Origin: Prorocentrum cordatum
Lineage: Eukaryota; Sar; Dinophyceae; Prorocentrales; Prorocentraceae
DNA: 64,000 bases
NCBI GenBank assembly: GCA_963575745.1
Contig: CAUYUJ010003670.1
Location: 10,001-74,000 of the forward strand
Reading direction: 5' to 3'
Shown here piece by piece: positions 56,115 through 64,000 of this stretch. Within the stretch, counting starts at the first letter, position 1. Each line of letters opens with the position of its first letter. The notes beneath the pieces were generated by a model. It saw nothing but the letters and a program-made list of their open reading frames with translations, made no database searches and was not told the origin of the DNA. A program made the position numbers and the translations under genes.

Positions 56115-56380
56115 CCGCGGGTCCTGATCCTCAGGGCTCTCGCGTCAGACTCGAAGCAAAAAGACACGTACACTTCCGAAGGCCCGCGCGGACTTCTTGG
56201 ATCTGCTCTGGACACCCCCTGGCGGCGCTTCGGCGGCGCCTCAGGCGCCGCCCCTTGCGCGCTTCGCGCGCCAGGGAAGTGCGTCCAGCGCAGATCCAAA
56301 AAGTCCGTGTGGACCTGCGCAAGTTTATGTGCGTGTGCCGTCTCTTCTTCTCCTGCAGGTCCCGCGGGTCGGCTGCGAAA
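56115..56380. repeat. Fold-back element (long imperfect inverted repeat)
   Basis: Arms near 56160-56215 and 56284-56340 share GGACTTCTTGGATCTG with CAGATCCAAAAAGTCC in reverse complement and pair over about 55 bp at roughly 75-80%. The arms extend more weakly outward (CCGCGGGTCC, GACCCGCGGG). The centre has a perfect 21-nt palindrome, GGCGGCGCCT-C-AGGCGCCGCC. Confidence 0.75.
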
Positions 56381-57420
56381 TCCGAACCCTACCCTCGCCG
56401 ATCAACGAGTCAAGCAACTTGATGGGCGGCGTTCGGAAACCTTCGAACACATGGCGAAATCCGAACCCCACCCCCGCCTCCCATTGATTCAGGAGAATCC
56501 ATGGTTGGCGGGGGTGTGGGATTTGGATGTCGCCATTCAGCGGGGTCACCGCGGACCTGCCGAGCCCGAGGCCGTCCCATCTCCTCCTGCATTCTCGTCG
56601 TGCGGCTCGCCCTGAGTGTGCCCCGCGGCAGCTTACCCGCCTTGACTTCCCGTACTCTGGGCACGAGGCTCGCTCCGTCAACGCGCCCCGCCGCAGTTGG
56701 CCTCCCGCCCCGCCAGGGTGGGGGACACCTGCCCGTTCGCGCGCGGATGCTGGGGACGTCTCGGGCGGTTTGCTCGTTTGGTGGGTTGGGCCCCTCCTCT
56801 CTTGAGAGCCTCGGGATCACTGCGACACAGCCGGCGTGGCACTCGGGCACCCCGAAGTGGAGCCGCCAGGGGGTGGGGGGACACCTGCCAGTCCGCGACA
56901 AGGCGGTGTGGATTATGGGGACGTCTCGGGCGGTTCGCTCGTTCGGCGCCCCCGCCTTCCCCCGCTTTCTCCTTTCTGAAAGCCTCATGGCCACTTCCGC
57001 ATACAGCAGGCATAGCACTGGGGGGGCACAAGGAGGAGCCGCCAAGGTGTGTCGCACTTGCCCGTTCGCGCCTAGCTTGTGGGGACTCCTCGAGCGGTTC
57101 GCTGGTTTGGGCCCCCCCCAGTTCCTCGCCGTTCATGGACTCATGATCACTGCGACGCAGCAAGCATAGCATTTGTGCACCCTAAGAGGGGAGCCGCCAT
57201 GGTTGGATAGCGTGTCGCTCCGCCAACTCTGGCCCACCACGCTTCGGCGCGATACGCTATCGACTTCCTGGCCCCTAAGCGCCAACGTCCCGACTCTTGC
57301 TCCCGCCCCGCGGTGCGGGGCGACACGCTATCCGCTCGCAGAGGGGAGCGTGCTGCCGGGGCCGCCGCCGCGAAGCGCTAAGCAAAAGTTCCCGACCGCA
57401 TGCAATGTTTGTGGGCACGC
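56381..57420. repeat. Degenerate tandem units of about 160-200 bp; otherwise no gene
   Basis: The phrase GGGGACGTCTCGGGCGGTT occurs near 56751 and 56918, and as GGGGACTCCTCGAGCGGTT at 57079. GATCACTGCGAC(A/G)CAGC recurs nearby. Some 3 copies. Confidence 0.7.
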
Positions 57421-57427
57421 TTCGCCT

Positions 57428-57500
57428 TCTGCTCCTCCTCCTCCTCCTCCTCCTCCTCCTCCTCCTCCTCCTCCTCCTGCTCCTCCTGCTCCTCCCCGTC
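57428..57500. repeat. CTC microsatellite
   Basis: (CTC)n of about 70 bp directly upstream of an exon candidate. Confidence 0.93.
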
Positions 57501-57562
57501 CTCATCTCCACTTCTCCAGGGGAGGGCAGGGGCTACGGCCTGGGCTCCTGGCCAGATCGCAG

Positions 57563-57659
57563 GACGGCTGCGGCGACGCCGCGGCGGGCGACGGCTGCTT
57601 CGAGCACGTGGCGTGGGCGAGGGAGCACGGCATCCTGCAGCACCCGGACCTGGGGGCCA
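57563..57659 (+). CDS. Exon fragment of a dinoflagellate-type Cys-rich domain
   Basis: After GATCGCAG the frame reads DGCGDAAAGDGCFEHVAWAR then EHGILQHPD, with nearly all codons G/C-ending. The pattern C-x7-C-(Y/F)-x2-V-x-W-A-x3-GI-x2-HP fits the first half of a small Cys-rich repeat domain I remember from Symbiodiniaceae proteins (often continuing WYPGL). Here the sequence after HPD diverges, so the exon ends or is truncated near 57650. Function unknown; domain assignment rests on memory. Confidence 0.4.
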
Positions 57660-57714
57660 CCCAGATCTTTCGATGCTCGTTTTGGGGACCTTCCTAGGGC
57701 TCACCGAACGGATC

Positions 57715-57790
57715 CGTTCGACTCTGGTTCGACCCTAGCTCGACTCTAGTTCGACTCTAGTTCGGCTCAAGTTCGACTGAAGTCGACAGA
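57715..57790. repeat. TTCGACTCTAG repeats
   Basis: About six degenerate 11-bp units around GTTCGACTCTAGTTCG. Confidence 0.8.
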
Positions 57791-57984
57791 CGCTCGACGC
57801 AGCATCGCTGCATGAGTGGAGCGAGCGGCTCCAGGAAGGTCCCCAGACCGAGCGTCTAAAAATCTCCGACGGTCTGATGTTGTTTTCATTCCGGTGTTCT
57901 TTTGTGGATTTTGGCCTCCTGGGCCTTCTATTTCGGTCGCAAGTCATGTGAGCCTCGTTCGTCCTCGTGATTCCGTCTCTGGAG

Positions 57985-58085
57985 TGCATTAGCTTGGGCT
58001 AGCGTCGGTTAATCGATGGGGAGTCGCCGATTTCGCGTCGATTGGCGTCGATTTAGCGCCGATTAGCGTCGGTTCGCGTCGGCGC
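57985..58085 (+). repeat. Dispersed repeat D (copy 2, subrepeat part)
   Basis: GCGTCGATTGGCGTCGATTT and GCGCCGATTAGCGTCGG units. The conserved CAAGATG tail is missing. Confidence 0.65.
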
Positions 58086-58590
58086 TGGACCCCCCGCGCG
58101 CCAGTGGAAGAGAGAGAGAGAGTCCAGCGCCGACTTCTGAAGGGTGCCCCTTCGCCAGAGTCAGAGTGACCTTCGGTGCGGGCCTACTGGGGTGCCCCGA
58201 TCGTTGCACGAGATGTGATGGCAGCAGCCTCCGCGCTCGGGTTTGCCCCCCCCCCCCCCCCCCCGCCCCCTTTCCCTCCCCCGCGCCCCCCCCCCCACCT
58301 TCAAAGCCGCGCGCCACAGGCCACTCTTGCCCAGGGACACTTCTGGCGCGTCGCCGACGGCCCAGGAAGCCCGCGCCGACCCGAGAAGTCCGACCGACGG
58401 GCCTCTGCACCGCGGTCGACGAACGTGTCCGTGCAGTCACGGCCTGGACGGCCGAGGCTGCGATGCCTCTCGCGTGCGATCCCCGCGCGGGGCGGCGGGC
58501 GATAGGAGCCTGGGCCGCGGGGCCGTGGATAATGGTGGGCGTGCGCTTCCCTTCCGCGATCCTCGGTGGCACCCCGAAACCAAGGGCTCC
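58086..58590. other. GC-rich spacer with C runs; no gene seen
   Basis: Runs of C at 58245-58265 and 58283-58297. ORFs reflect base composition. Confidence 0.45.
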
Positions 58591-58595
58591 CTCGA

Positions 58596-58741
58596 GGGCG
58601 CGAAGTTATTCGCGCTTCGCGCTTCGCCGTCCTCCTTCCTCCTCCCCCTCCTCCTCGTCCTCCTATTCTCCCTTTGGGAGGGCGGCGCGAGAGCGCGAAG
58701 TTATTCGCGCTTCGCGCTTCGCGGAGCGCGAAGCGCGAAGC
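58596..58741. repeat. GCGCGAAGTTATTCGCGC repeat pair with hairpin
   Basis: GCGCGAAGTTATTCGCGC followed by TTCGCGCTTCGC occurs at 58597 and again at 58693. The second copy runs into a 14-bp-arm hairpin at 58710-58740 (CTTCGCGCTTCGCG, loop GAG, then its complement). Confidence 0.88.
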
Positions 58742-58789
58742 TGGGAGCCCTTGGAAACGGTGCGGTGGCCGCAACGTGTGGTGAAGTCA

Positions 58790-58995
58790 GTACGGTAGGT
58801 TCGCGTCGTGCCGACCCGCGGCGACCCCGCCGCCTGCGTTCAGCTTTGAACGCCGCCTGCGACCCAGAATCGGTGGACATTGACCGAGCTGACGTTGCGG
58901 AAACGCCCGGTCTTTCAAGGTGGAACGATCCACGCGGTATCAGAAAATTGCCGCCGGGGTCGACACCACACGAACCTGCCGTAGGTGTTCGGGGT
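58790..58995. repeat. Dispersed repeat C (copy 2)
   Basis: Matches 40390-40605 in the same orientation, with shared words listed there. Divergence is roughly a quarter of positions by eye. Confidence 0.8.
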
Positions 58996-59049
58996 GACCG
59001 CACGGCTTTGTTCAATAGCAAATCATAGCAGCCTAGTGTACTCCATGAT

Positions 59050-59225
59050 TATGTTGCTGGAGTGCACTTGCGTCGATTAGCGTCTGGTAATCGGTGAGAC
59101 ATCGCAGATCCAGCGTCGATTTAGCGTCGATTGTCATCGACCAGCGTCGACTAGCGTCGAGTAGCGTCGATCCGCCAGAGCCAACAAGATGGTATGGGAT
59201 GCTCCCACGAGTTGCCACGGAAGTC
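59050..59225 (+). repeat. Dispersed repeat D (copy 3)
   Basis: TAGCGTCGAT-type subrepeats followed by CAACAAGATGGTATGGGATG and CTCCCACGAGTTGCCAC, as in copy 1. Confidence 0.8.
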
Positions 59226-59700
59226 CTGGGGACTTGGGCCGTTCTCCGAGGATGTCTCGGGCGAGTGGGGCCTCCAGGGTCCCAAGACGGGGCGGCGAAG
59301 TGCCTGTGGATTTCGAGGTTCCCGCACGGCCTGCCACCACACGGTCTCGGGACCCCCCTGGGATCCTTGTCGTGGCGCCCGCTTCCGCCCAGGTGGGCCC
59401 TGGGGATTGGCCTCGTCGCAGGCGCCCCCTGGATCTCTGGGCCTCTCTGGTTCCCGGAGGCGTTGCGTAGCGGGGGGTGGGGGCGATACATGGGGGGGGG
59501 AGTGAAAAAAGGAGCACCTCTTGTGCCCTAGAGGGGCCCCGAAGGGGCCCCCCTGGGGGCTCCGAAGGGGCACGAAAAGGTGCACGGTTCTCCCCCCGTC
59601 TATCGGAATGGCCCCCCCTATGAAGCAACGCCCAGCCAGTTCACAGAACGCCTCGGGAGGAACATCCAGCCCGGGGGGGGGGGGGCGAGACGCTGAAGCC
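59226..59700. other. GC-rich spacer; no gene seen
   Basis: Contains GGGGCCCCGAAGGGGC and GGGCTCCGAAGGGGCAC, a local inverted and direct repeat near 59530-59575, and a G run at 59673. Confidence 0.45.
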
Positions 59701-59750
59701 TTCAGACTCAGGCCTCCACCTCCTCCTCCTCCTCCCTCCCTCCCGCACTC

Positions 59751-59832
59751 CCTTCCTTTCTCCTTTCTCATTCCTCCTCCCTCCTCGCTCCCTCCTACCT
59801 CCTCCCTCCTCCAATCCTTCCTCCCTCTGACT
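59751..59832. repeat. Direct repeat flanking LINE fragment (left)
   Basis: Begins CCTTCCTTTCTCCTTTCTCA and ends CTTCCTCCCTCTGACT. It matches 61679-61753 almost perfectly except for a short length difference (about 7 nt). Confidence 0.88.
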
Positions 59833-59904
59833 GCTGAAGGCACTCCTCCAATCCCTCCTCGCTCCAATCCTTCCGCCAATCCCTCCTCCCTCCAATCCTT
59901 CCTC

Positions 59905-61463
59905 CAATCCCGCATCGGGGAGCTGCTGAAGGCACTGCGCTCTGGCTCCCTGCTTCCTCACCCCTCTGCCCTCGGGGCTGACGAAGACCTTGAAGCTTCG
60001 GCTCTTTCTGCCTTGGATCTCATCGCGCCCAGGCGCCTCGCCGCGATTCTACACGCGGACGACCCCGTGCTTCTAGCATCTTCCTGGGGCGCCGCCCAGC
60101 GTGCTCAGCAATTGCTTGCGGATTGGGCGTTTCGTGAGAAAGCATCGCCGCACACGAAAGCTGCCAAGCAAGCCGTGGTCGTCCATGGCGCGGAGCACGC
60201 GAGAACTGCCGCGGCCGAGGTCGCTCCTCTGAGCTTGTCGCTGCGGGGGCGAGTGCCAGTGCTGATACAGCTCTCCTCTTCGCACCGCTGGCTGGGGCTC
60301 CAGTGGCACGGAGACCTTGCTCTAGAGCGCGTGCTGTCGGCGCGCCTGGGGGCAGCGGCAGCGCAGGTAGCAGAACTCGCCGGTCCATTCCCTTGGCAGC
60401 AGTTGCAGGAGTGTTCGAGGGAAAGGTGGACTCCTCCCTCCGTTTCGGACGTTGGCTCTACGCGGTGGCAGCCGGTGCCTGCCAGACGCTCGATGACATA
60501 CATGAGTCATGGGCGAGGGCTCTGCTCGGCAGCCCCTCCTGTCCTCCCGCCGCTCCTGCCTGCGCGGAGCTGGGCTTGGTGCTCTCTGGCGCGGGCAGGG
60601 CAGTCCTTGACGTAGCATCCCGTCGTTCAGCGTTATGGCTCCTCCCCGACGAAGATCTGTACAAAATAGTCTTCGTCAGAGGACATGTTGCCGCAGGCGA
60701 TACGTGGGCAAGGTCCTCCTTGGCTCTTCTCGATTCCAGTCTGCCAGACTGGCCAGGGTGGTGCGCGTCGGCAGGAGCAGGCACCCGGGTGCAGTACAAG
60801 GAGTGCGTCCGGTCGTTGGTGGAGGCTCATTGTCGCAGGAGGCTTCAACAGAGCCTACAAGAACACGTGCGGCCTTTCCCTCTGTTCCCGCGGATGGACT
60901 TCAGCAGAGCCATGGAGTTGTCGTTGCCATGGGAAGATTTACGGGGTCAACGTCCTCTGCCACGGCTTCGGTGCCGCCTCATCCTGCTCACTCGCACTCA
61001 GGGGTGCCAGTCGTGGGCTAAGGAACAATGTTGCATTCTCTGCCAGCGTGCCGTCCACAGCCCGACCTTCCACGTCCTGGGCGCCTACGGGGTCACTCAA
61101 CAGTTGCGCGCTGCCTTCTGGCAGGCCCGAGGGAGACCGCAACCCGAATCTAGGGTGGATTGCGCCCGCGTCCTGCTGAGTACGTCGCCAGGGGATGCAG
61201 GCTTCTCCGAGGCAGCGTCGCTAGGAGATTTCCTGGAGCAAGAGGCGACCCTCTTCTGGAAAAACTCTTTCCCCTCCGGGTCTGTTCCTCTCTCTCTCCA
61301 TCCGGCTAGCTCCGTACCTACGTCGTGCGCTGGCGTAGGATGGAGTCGAGACTGGGCGAGGATCCCTGCTGGAGGGCCGCTGATGCCCCCTCCCCAGGAA
61401 GACCCAAATCTAGCGTTTGCCTTCCGGCTTTGGGCGTGGCACCTCCCCAGAGGGAGCCTGTGA
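59905..61463 (+). pseudogene. LINE retrotransposon, C-terminal half, frameshifted
   Basis: The first frame runs to about 60400 with HADDPVLLASSWGAAQRAQQ (RT motif C box, HADD for YADD), LLADWAFREKAS, HRWLGLQW and QVAELAGPF. The reading then shifts to the frame ending at TGA 61461-61463: FEGKVDSSLRFGRWLYAVAA, LGLVLSGAGRAVLDVASRR, LWLLPDEDLYKIVFVRGH, PDWPGWCASAG, then a zinc-knuckle-like CCILCQRAVHSPTFHVLGAY. This is the thumb and C-terminal region of a dinoflagellate-type non-LTR element. Its 5' half is missing, one frameshift lies near 60390, and the last knuckle Cys is lost. A purifying-selection-like conservation across 500 codons suggests fairly recent decay. Confidence 0.8.
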
Positions 61464-61678
61464 GCTGAGGGAGGTTTGGGCACGGTGGCACGCAAGTCCT
61501 CGTACCCTCCCCCTCTCTCCCAGGGCTGCTTCCCGAGAGTGGTCTCCTCCATCCCTGGGTTGACTTTGTGGTGTTGCTGTCGGTCGCCGGCTTGGGCCCC
61601 GCAGCTCTCCACTAAAAGGGCTGAGCCCGCAGTCCCAAAATGCCACCTAGCTGGGAGGTCACCAACCAACCAAGCCAA

Positions 61679-61753
61679 CCTTCCTTTCTCCTTTCTCATT
61701 CCTCCTCCCTCCTCGCTCCGTCCTCCCTCCTCCAATCCTTCCTCCCTCTGACT
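61679..61753. repeat. Direct repeat flanking LINE fragment (right)
   Basis: Second copy of the sequence at 59751-59832, 216 bases after the LINE stop codon. Confidence 0.88.
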
Positions 61754-61910
61754 CTCCCTCTTCCTCTCCCTCTCCCTCTTTCTGTCCCTCTCCCTCTCCC
61801 TCTCCCCTCTCTCTCCCTTCTCCTCTTCCTCACCTCCTACTCCTCCTGGCCCTCCTCCTTCTCCTCGTCTTTCTCCTTCTTTTCCTCCTCCTCCTTGCCC
61901 TCCTATCCTT
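61754..61910. repeat. CTCCCT/TCC-rich tract
   Basis: Pyrimidine-rich degenerate (CTCCCT)n and (CCT)n. Confidence 0.9.
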
Positions 61911-62995
61911 TGAGCTGTATGTAGAGAACTTCAGCAGGACACTTTACTGCAAGTGCAAATTTCAGCCGCCCGCTTTACTACAAGTGCTTGTGCTGCGAAC
62001 TTCAGCAGGACACTTTGCTGCAAGTGCTTTCAAATGTCAGCGAGAAACTCGGAAAGGAGAGGTCTGTGTGTATTGCCGGGCGGCTCTTCCGTCAGGGGAA
62101 TCCCTGGACATGATGCAACATCGCGTGGGGGGAACCGGACGGACTGTCAATCTATGGCGAATGAAGTGAGCAATTGTATTTGAAAAGGTCTCCACACGTG
62201 TGTTCCCCAAGCCTGATTCCGACACGAGGGATTGGCTTTTGAGGCGCAGAGGCAGAGAGCTACGGACTCCAAGAGTTCAAATCAAGCCCTCCGCCTGTCC
62301 ATTCAGTTGGATCGGCCATTGCCCCTCGCAGTGGATTATTCTGCTCACGTGATTGGGGCTCGGGACCCCGAATCCTTCTTCCGCAACCTGGGATAGGGAC
62401 ACCGCGGCCGAGAGCTACGGACTCGTGGAGTTAACATGTAGCCTTTGACCAGTCGATTCAGTTGGCCAGTCGATTCAGTCGATACCCCGCATCTGGCATG
62501 TGCCCGCATTTTAGGGTGTTGGTCCATCATGCGTTGCATCAGGCACAGTCCGCGATTCGACAGGATCGCCAAACCCCCAGCATCAGTCAGATGCCCGGGG
62601 GGGCGCCATTTTCCCTTTGAGGAACGCACACTTCCACGAATTGAGAGTCGGAAGGTGGGTGGTCAGGGAAGATGAGGATGAAAACGGCCGGAACCTATTG
62701 TCAACATGCAAAAGTGCGGACCACTGCCAAGGCAAGTTCGCTTCCCCTTCTGGGATACCACCCCGTAGGGCCTTGATTCGTAAGGATCACCAACGGGCAC
62801 GGGGTGAGGAGGGGGTGGGGGCTAGCGAAGGCGAAAGTGAGGTGGAATATCGCCAGGTGCTCCGCAGTAAGCACCTCATCATCGTAGTTATCCGACATCC
62901 TCCGTGTTCGGCCACGAGGTTGGTATCCCCATTCATTGAAATGCACCACAAGTTGGCTGGTGAAGGTGACCACGCGTGCCCTAACTGACAGCCGT
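61911..62995. other. Spacer with small local repeats; no gene seen
   Basis: AACTTCAGCAGGACACTTT occurs at 61927 and 61998. GAGAGCTACGGACTC recurs at 62254 and 62411 with related flanks (CGATTCAGTTGG). Open frames are short and unrecognisable. Confidence 0.5.
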
Positions 62996-62999
62996 GACA

Positions 63000-63066
63000 A
63001 TCCTCCTCCTCCTCATCATCAGCAGCCTCAGCATCATCATCATCAGCATCATCATCATCAGCATCA
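63000..63066. repeat. ATC microsatellite
   Basis: (TCATCA)n with CAGC interruptions. Confidence 0.9.
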
Positions 63067-63283
63067 AAGGCCGCCGCGCGCTCAAGCCTTCGGTGACACA
63101 GTGGTCTCCTCATAAGAGCCTTCCATTGTTCGCCAAGGGGCAGAGAGCACACTGCGATGGCAGCTCGCACGGATGCCAGCTCCAGAGGTGCGCCTCGCGC
63201 GGCATGCTGACGCGTTGCGTGCTGAGGCTGGTTGAGGAGGTCTCCCACAGGGGGGAGCAGCACTGCAAGAACAGCCGCTGCTT

Positions 63284-63901
63284 ATGCGCCACACATCCAA
63301 CGAGCACACTGAGCAGCAGCTCGAGCAGCTCGACCGCGCCGAGAAGAGAAAGCTGGTGGCGGTAAAGGCGGAGTACGAGCTGCTTATGAAGTTCATGGCA
63401 GTGGTGCGGCGCAACCAAGGCGAGAAGGTGTACGACAACCACAAGATCGAAACCAAGGGTCGGTTTGCCGTCGTCATAGGGAACTACCACCCCGCCTGCG
63501 CAACTTACCGAGCCACGTTCAAAGTTGAGTATCACATCAAGCGCCACCGCTGCGACGATGACAAGATGCGCGTCTGCTTGCATACTGTCAAATAGAGCTG
63601 TTACTTCACTTGTGCCGCCAACGGAGAGCAGTCCAACATCGTGTGCGTCGTTGAGTACCGCGGCTGCGACGACGGCAGCGTGCGCATCTTCTTGCACTTT
63701 CGTTCCGCGCAGTTCGTGCCCACGCAGGAGGAGTCCGAGAACTCGCGGCAGGAGAACCTGAAGGCGGAGCTCGAGCCGCGCGCGAAGCTCATGGACGAGG
63801 CGCGGGGACACACGCTCGCGGATGACGTTGACAACGTCGCTGGACGAGCCCTTCGCCAGCGCCATGCGCTGCGGAGTGCGCGGCGCCACAGGAGGCACTA
63901 G
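63284..63901 (+). pseudogene. Unknown protein with duplicated motif and one in-frame stop
   Basis: The frame from ATG 63284 reads EQQLEQLDRAEKRKLVAVKA (likely coiled coil), ETKGRFAVVIGNYHPACATY and FKVEYHIKRHRCDDDKMRVC, and hits TAG at 63593-63595. The same frame continues: SCYFTCAANGEQSNIVCVVE then YRGCDDGSVRIFLHFRS, a second copy of the VEY...CDD...R(V/I)-x-LH motif, followed by an acidic/basic tail to TAG 63899-63901. Codons are moderately G/C-ending. The continuity past the stop and the repeated motif argue for a real gene with a nonsense change, or a stop avoided by splicing. No family is recognised. The start may lie further upstream. Confidence 0.45.
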
Positions 63902-64000
63902 GACGAGCCCTTCGCCGAGACTGCGCGCGACAGAGTGGCGCAGTACCGCGGGGGCGCTGCGACGAGCCCTACGTCGACATCATGCGCTACGGAGTGGAGC
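63838..64000 (+). repeat. Tandem units of about 60 bp running off the window
   Basis: GGACGAGCCCTTCGCC recurs at 63842 and 63902, and GACGAGCCCTACGTC at 63961, each followed by CATGCGCTNCGGAGTG-like sequence. Confidence 0.8.

Overview
The window looks like dinoflagellate nuclear DNA, possibly from a Prorocentrum-like species (the genus is inferred from memory of protein styles). Evidence: GC-rich sequence, very sparse coding exons with strongly G/C-ending codons, a spliceosomal intron bounded by an AAGGT direct repeat, broken non-LTR retrotransposons, a Copia-type LTR retrotransposon, and a very high load of micro-, mini- and satellite DNA. There is no bacterial operon structure, CRISPR array, rRNA or recognisable tRNA gene. 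A run of 100 N (52120-52219) marks an assembly gap inside a TAG microsatellite.

Layout. 1-1246: 3' part of an unrecognised Cys/Trp-rich ORF. 4707-6342: the one well-supported functional gene, a two-exon diaminopropionate ammonia-lyase (PLP enzyme), followed by a 35-nt perfect palindrome. 7543-12955: a composite satellite element (conserved left flank, pyrimidine tract, 77/90-bp tandem units, conserved right flank) split by a 3.77-kb insertion of about 840-bp tandem units. The insertion sits exactly between two copies of TA. 13010-15230: simple repeats and a roughly 150-bp minisatellite. 15330-19150: LINE-type reverse transcriptase remnants. 19825-24820: a compound GTC repeat, dispersed repeats and GGA tracts. 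25030-35062: a 10-kb block of GGAAGGTT-type repeats with 29-nt hairpins. It is invaded by an AT microsatellite and then by a nearly intact 5.86-kb Copia element (27306-33163, minus strand, 199-bp LTRs, TATTA target duplication). The block ends at a GC3-rich exon fragment (35064-35319).

35700-44320 is mostly low-complexity DNA (TATG-rich tracts, GGGTCGC, GAT, 18-bp and about 101-bp arrays). 44930-47830 holds further LINE/RT debris and an orphan ORF. 48275-50205 and 54190-55812 hold more copies of the satellite element, the latter inverted. 53341-54066 and 57563-57659 carry short high-GC3 exon candidates. 56115-56380 is a fold-back element. 59905-61463 is a LINE C-terminal half flanked by an 80-bp direct repeat. 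63284-64000 is an unrecognised coding-like region with one in-frame stop, running off the window.

Functionally, only the ammonia-lyase can be assigned a cellular role. Most of the rest is selfish or structural DNA. The most novel material is the composite satellite family with conserved ends and its TA-flanked insertion, the hairpin-bearing GGAAGGTT block, the fold-back element, and several families of dispersed repeats shared between distant parts of the window.
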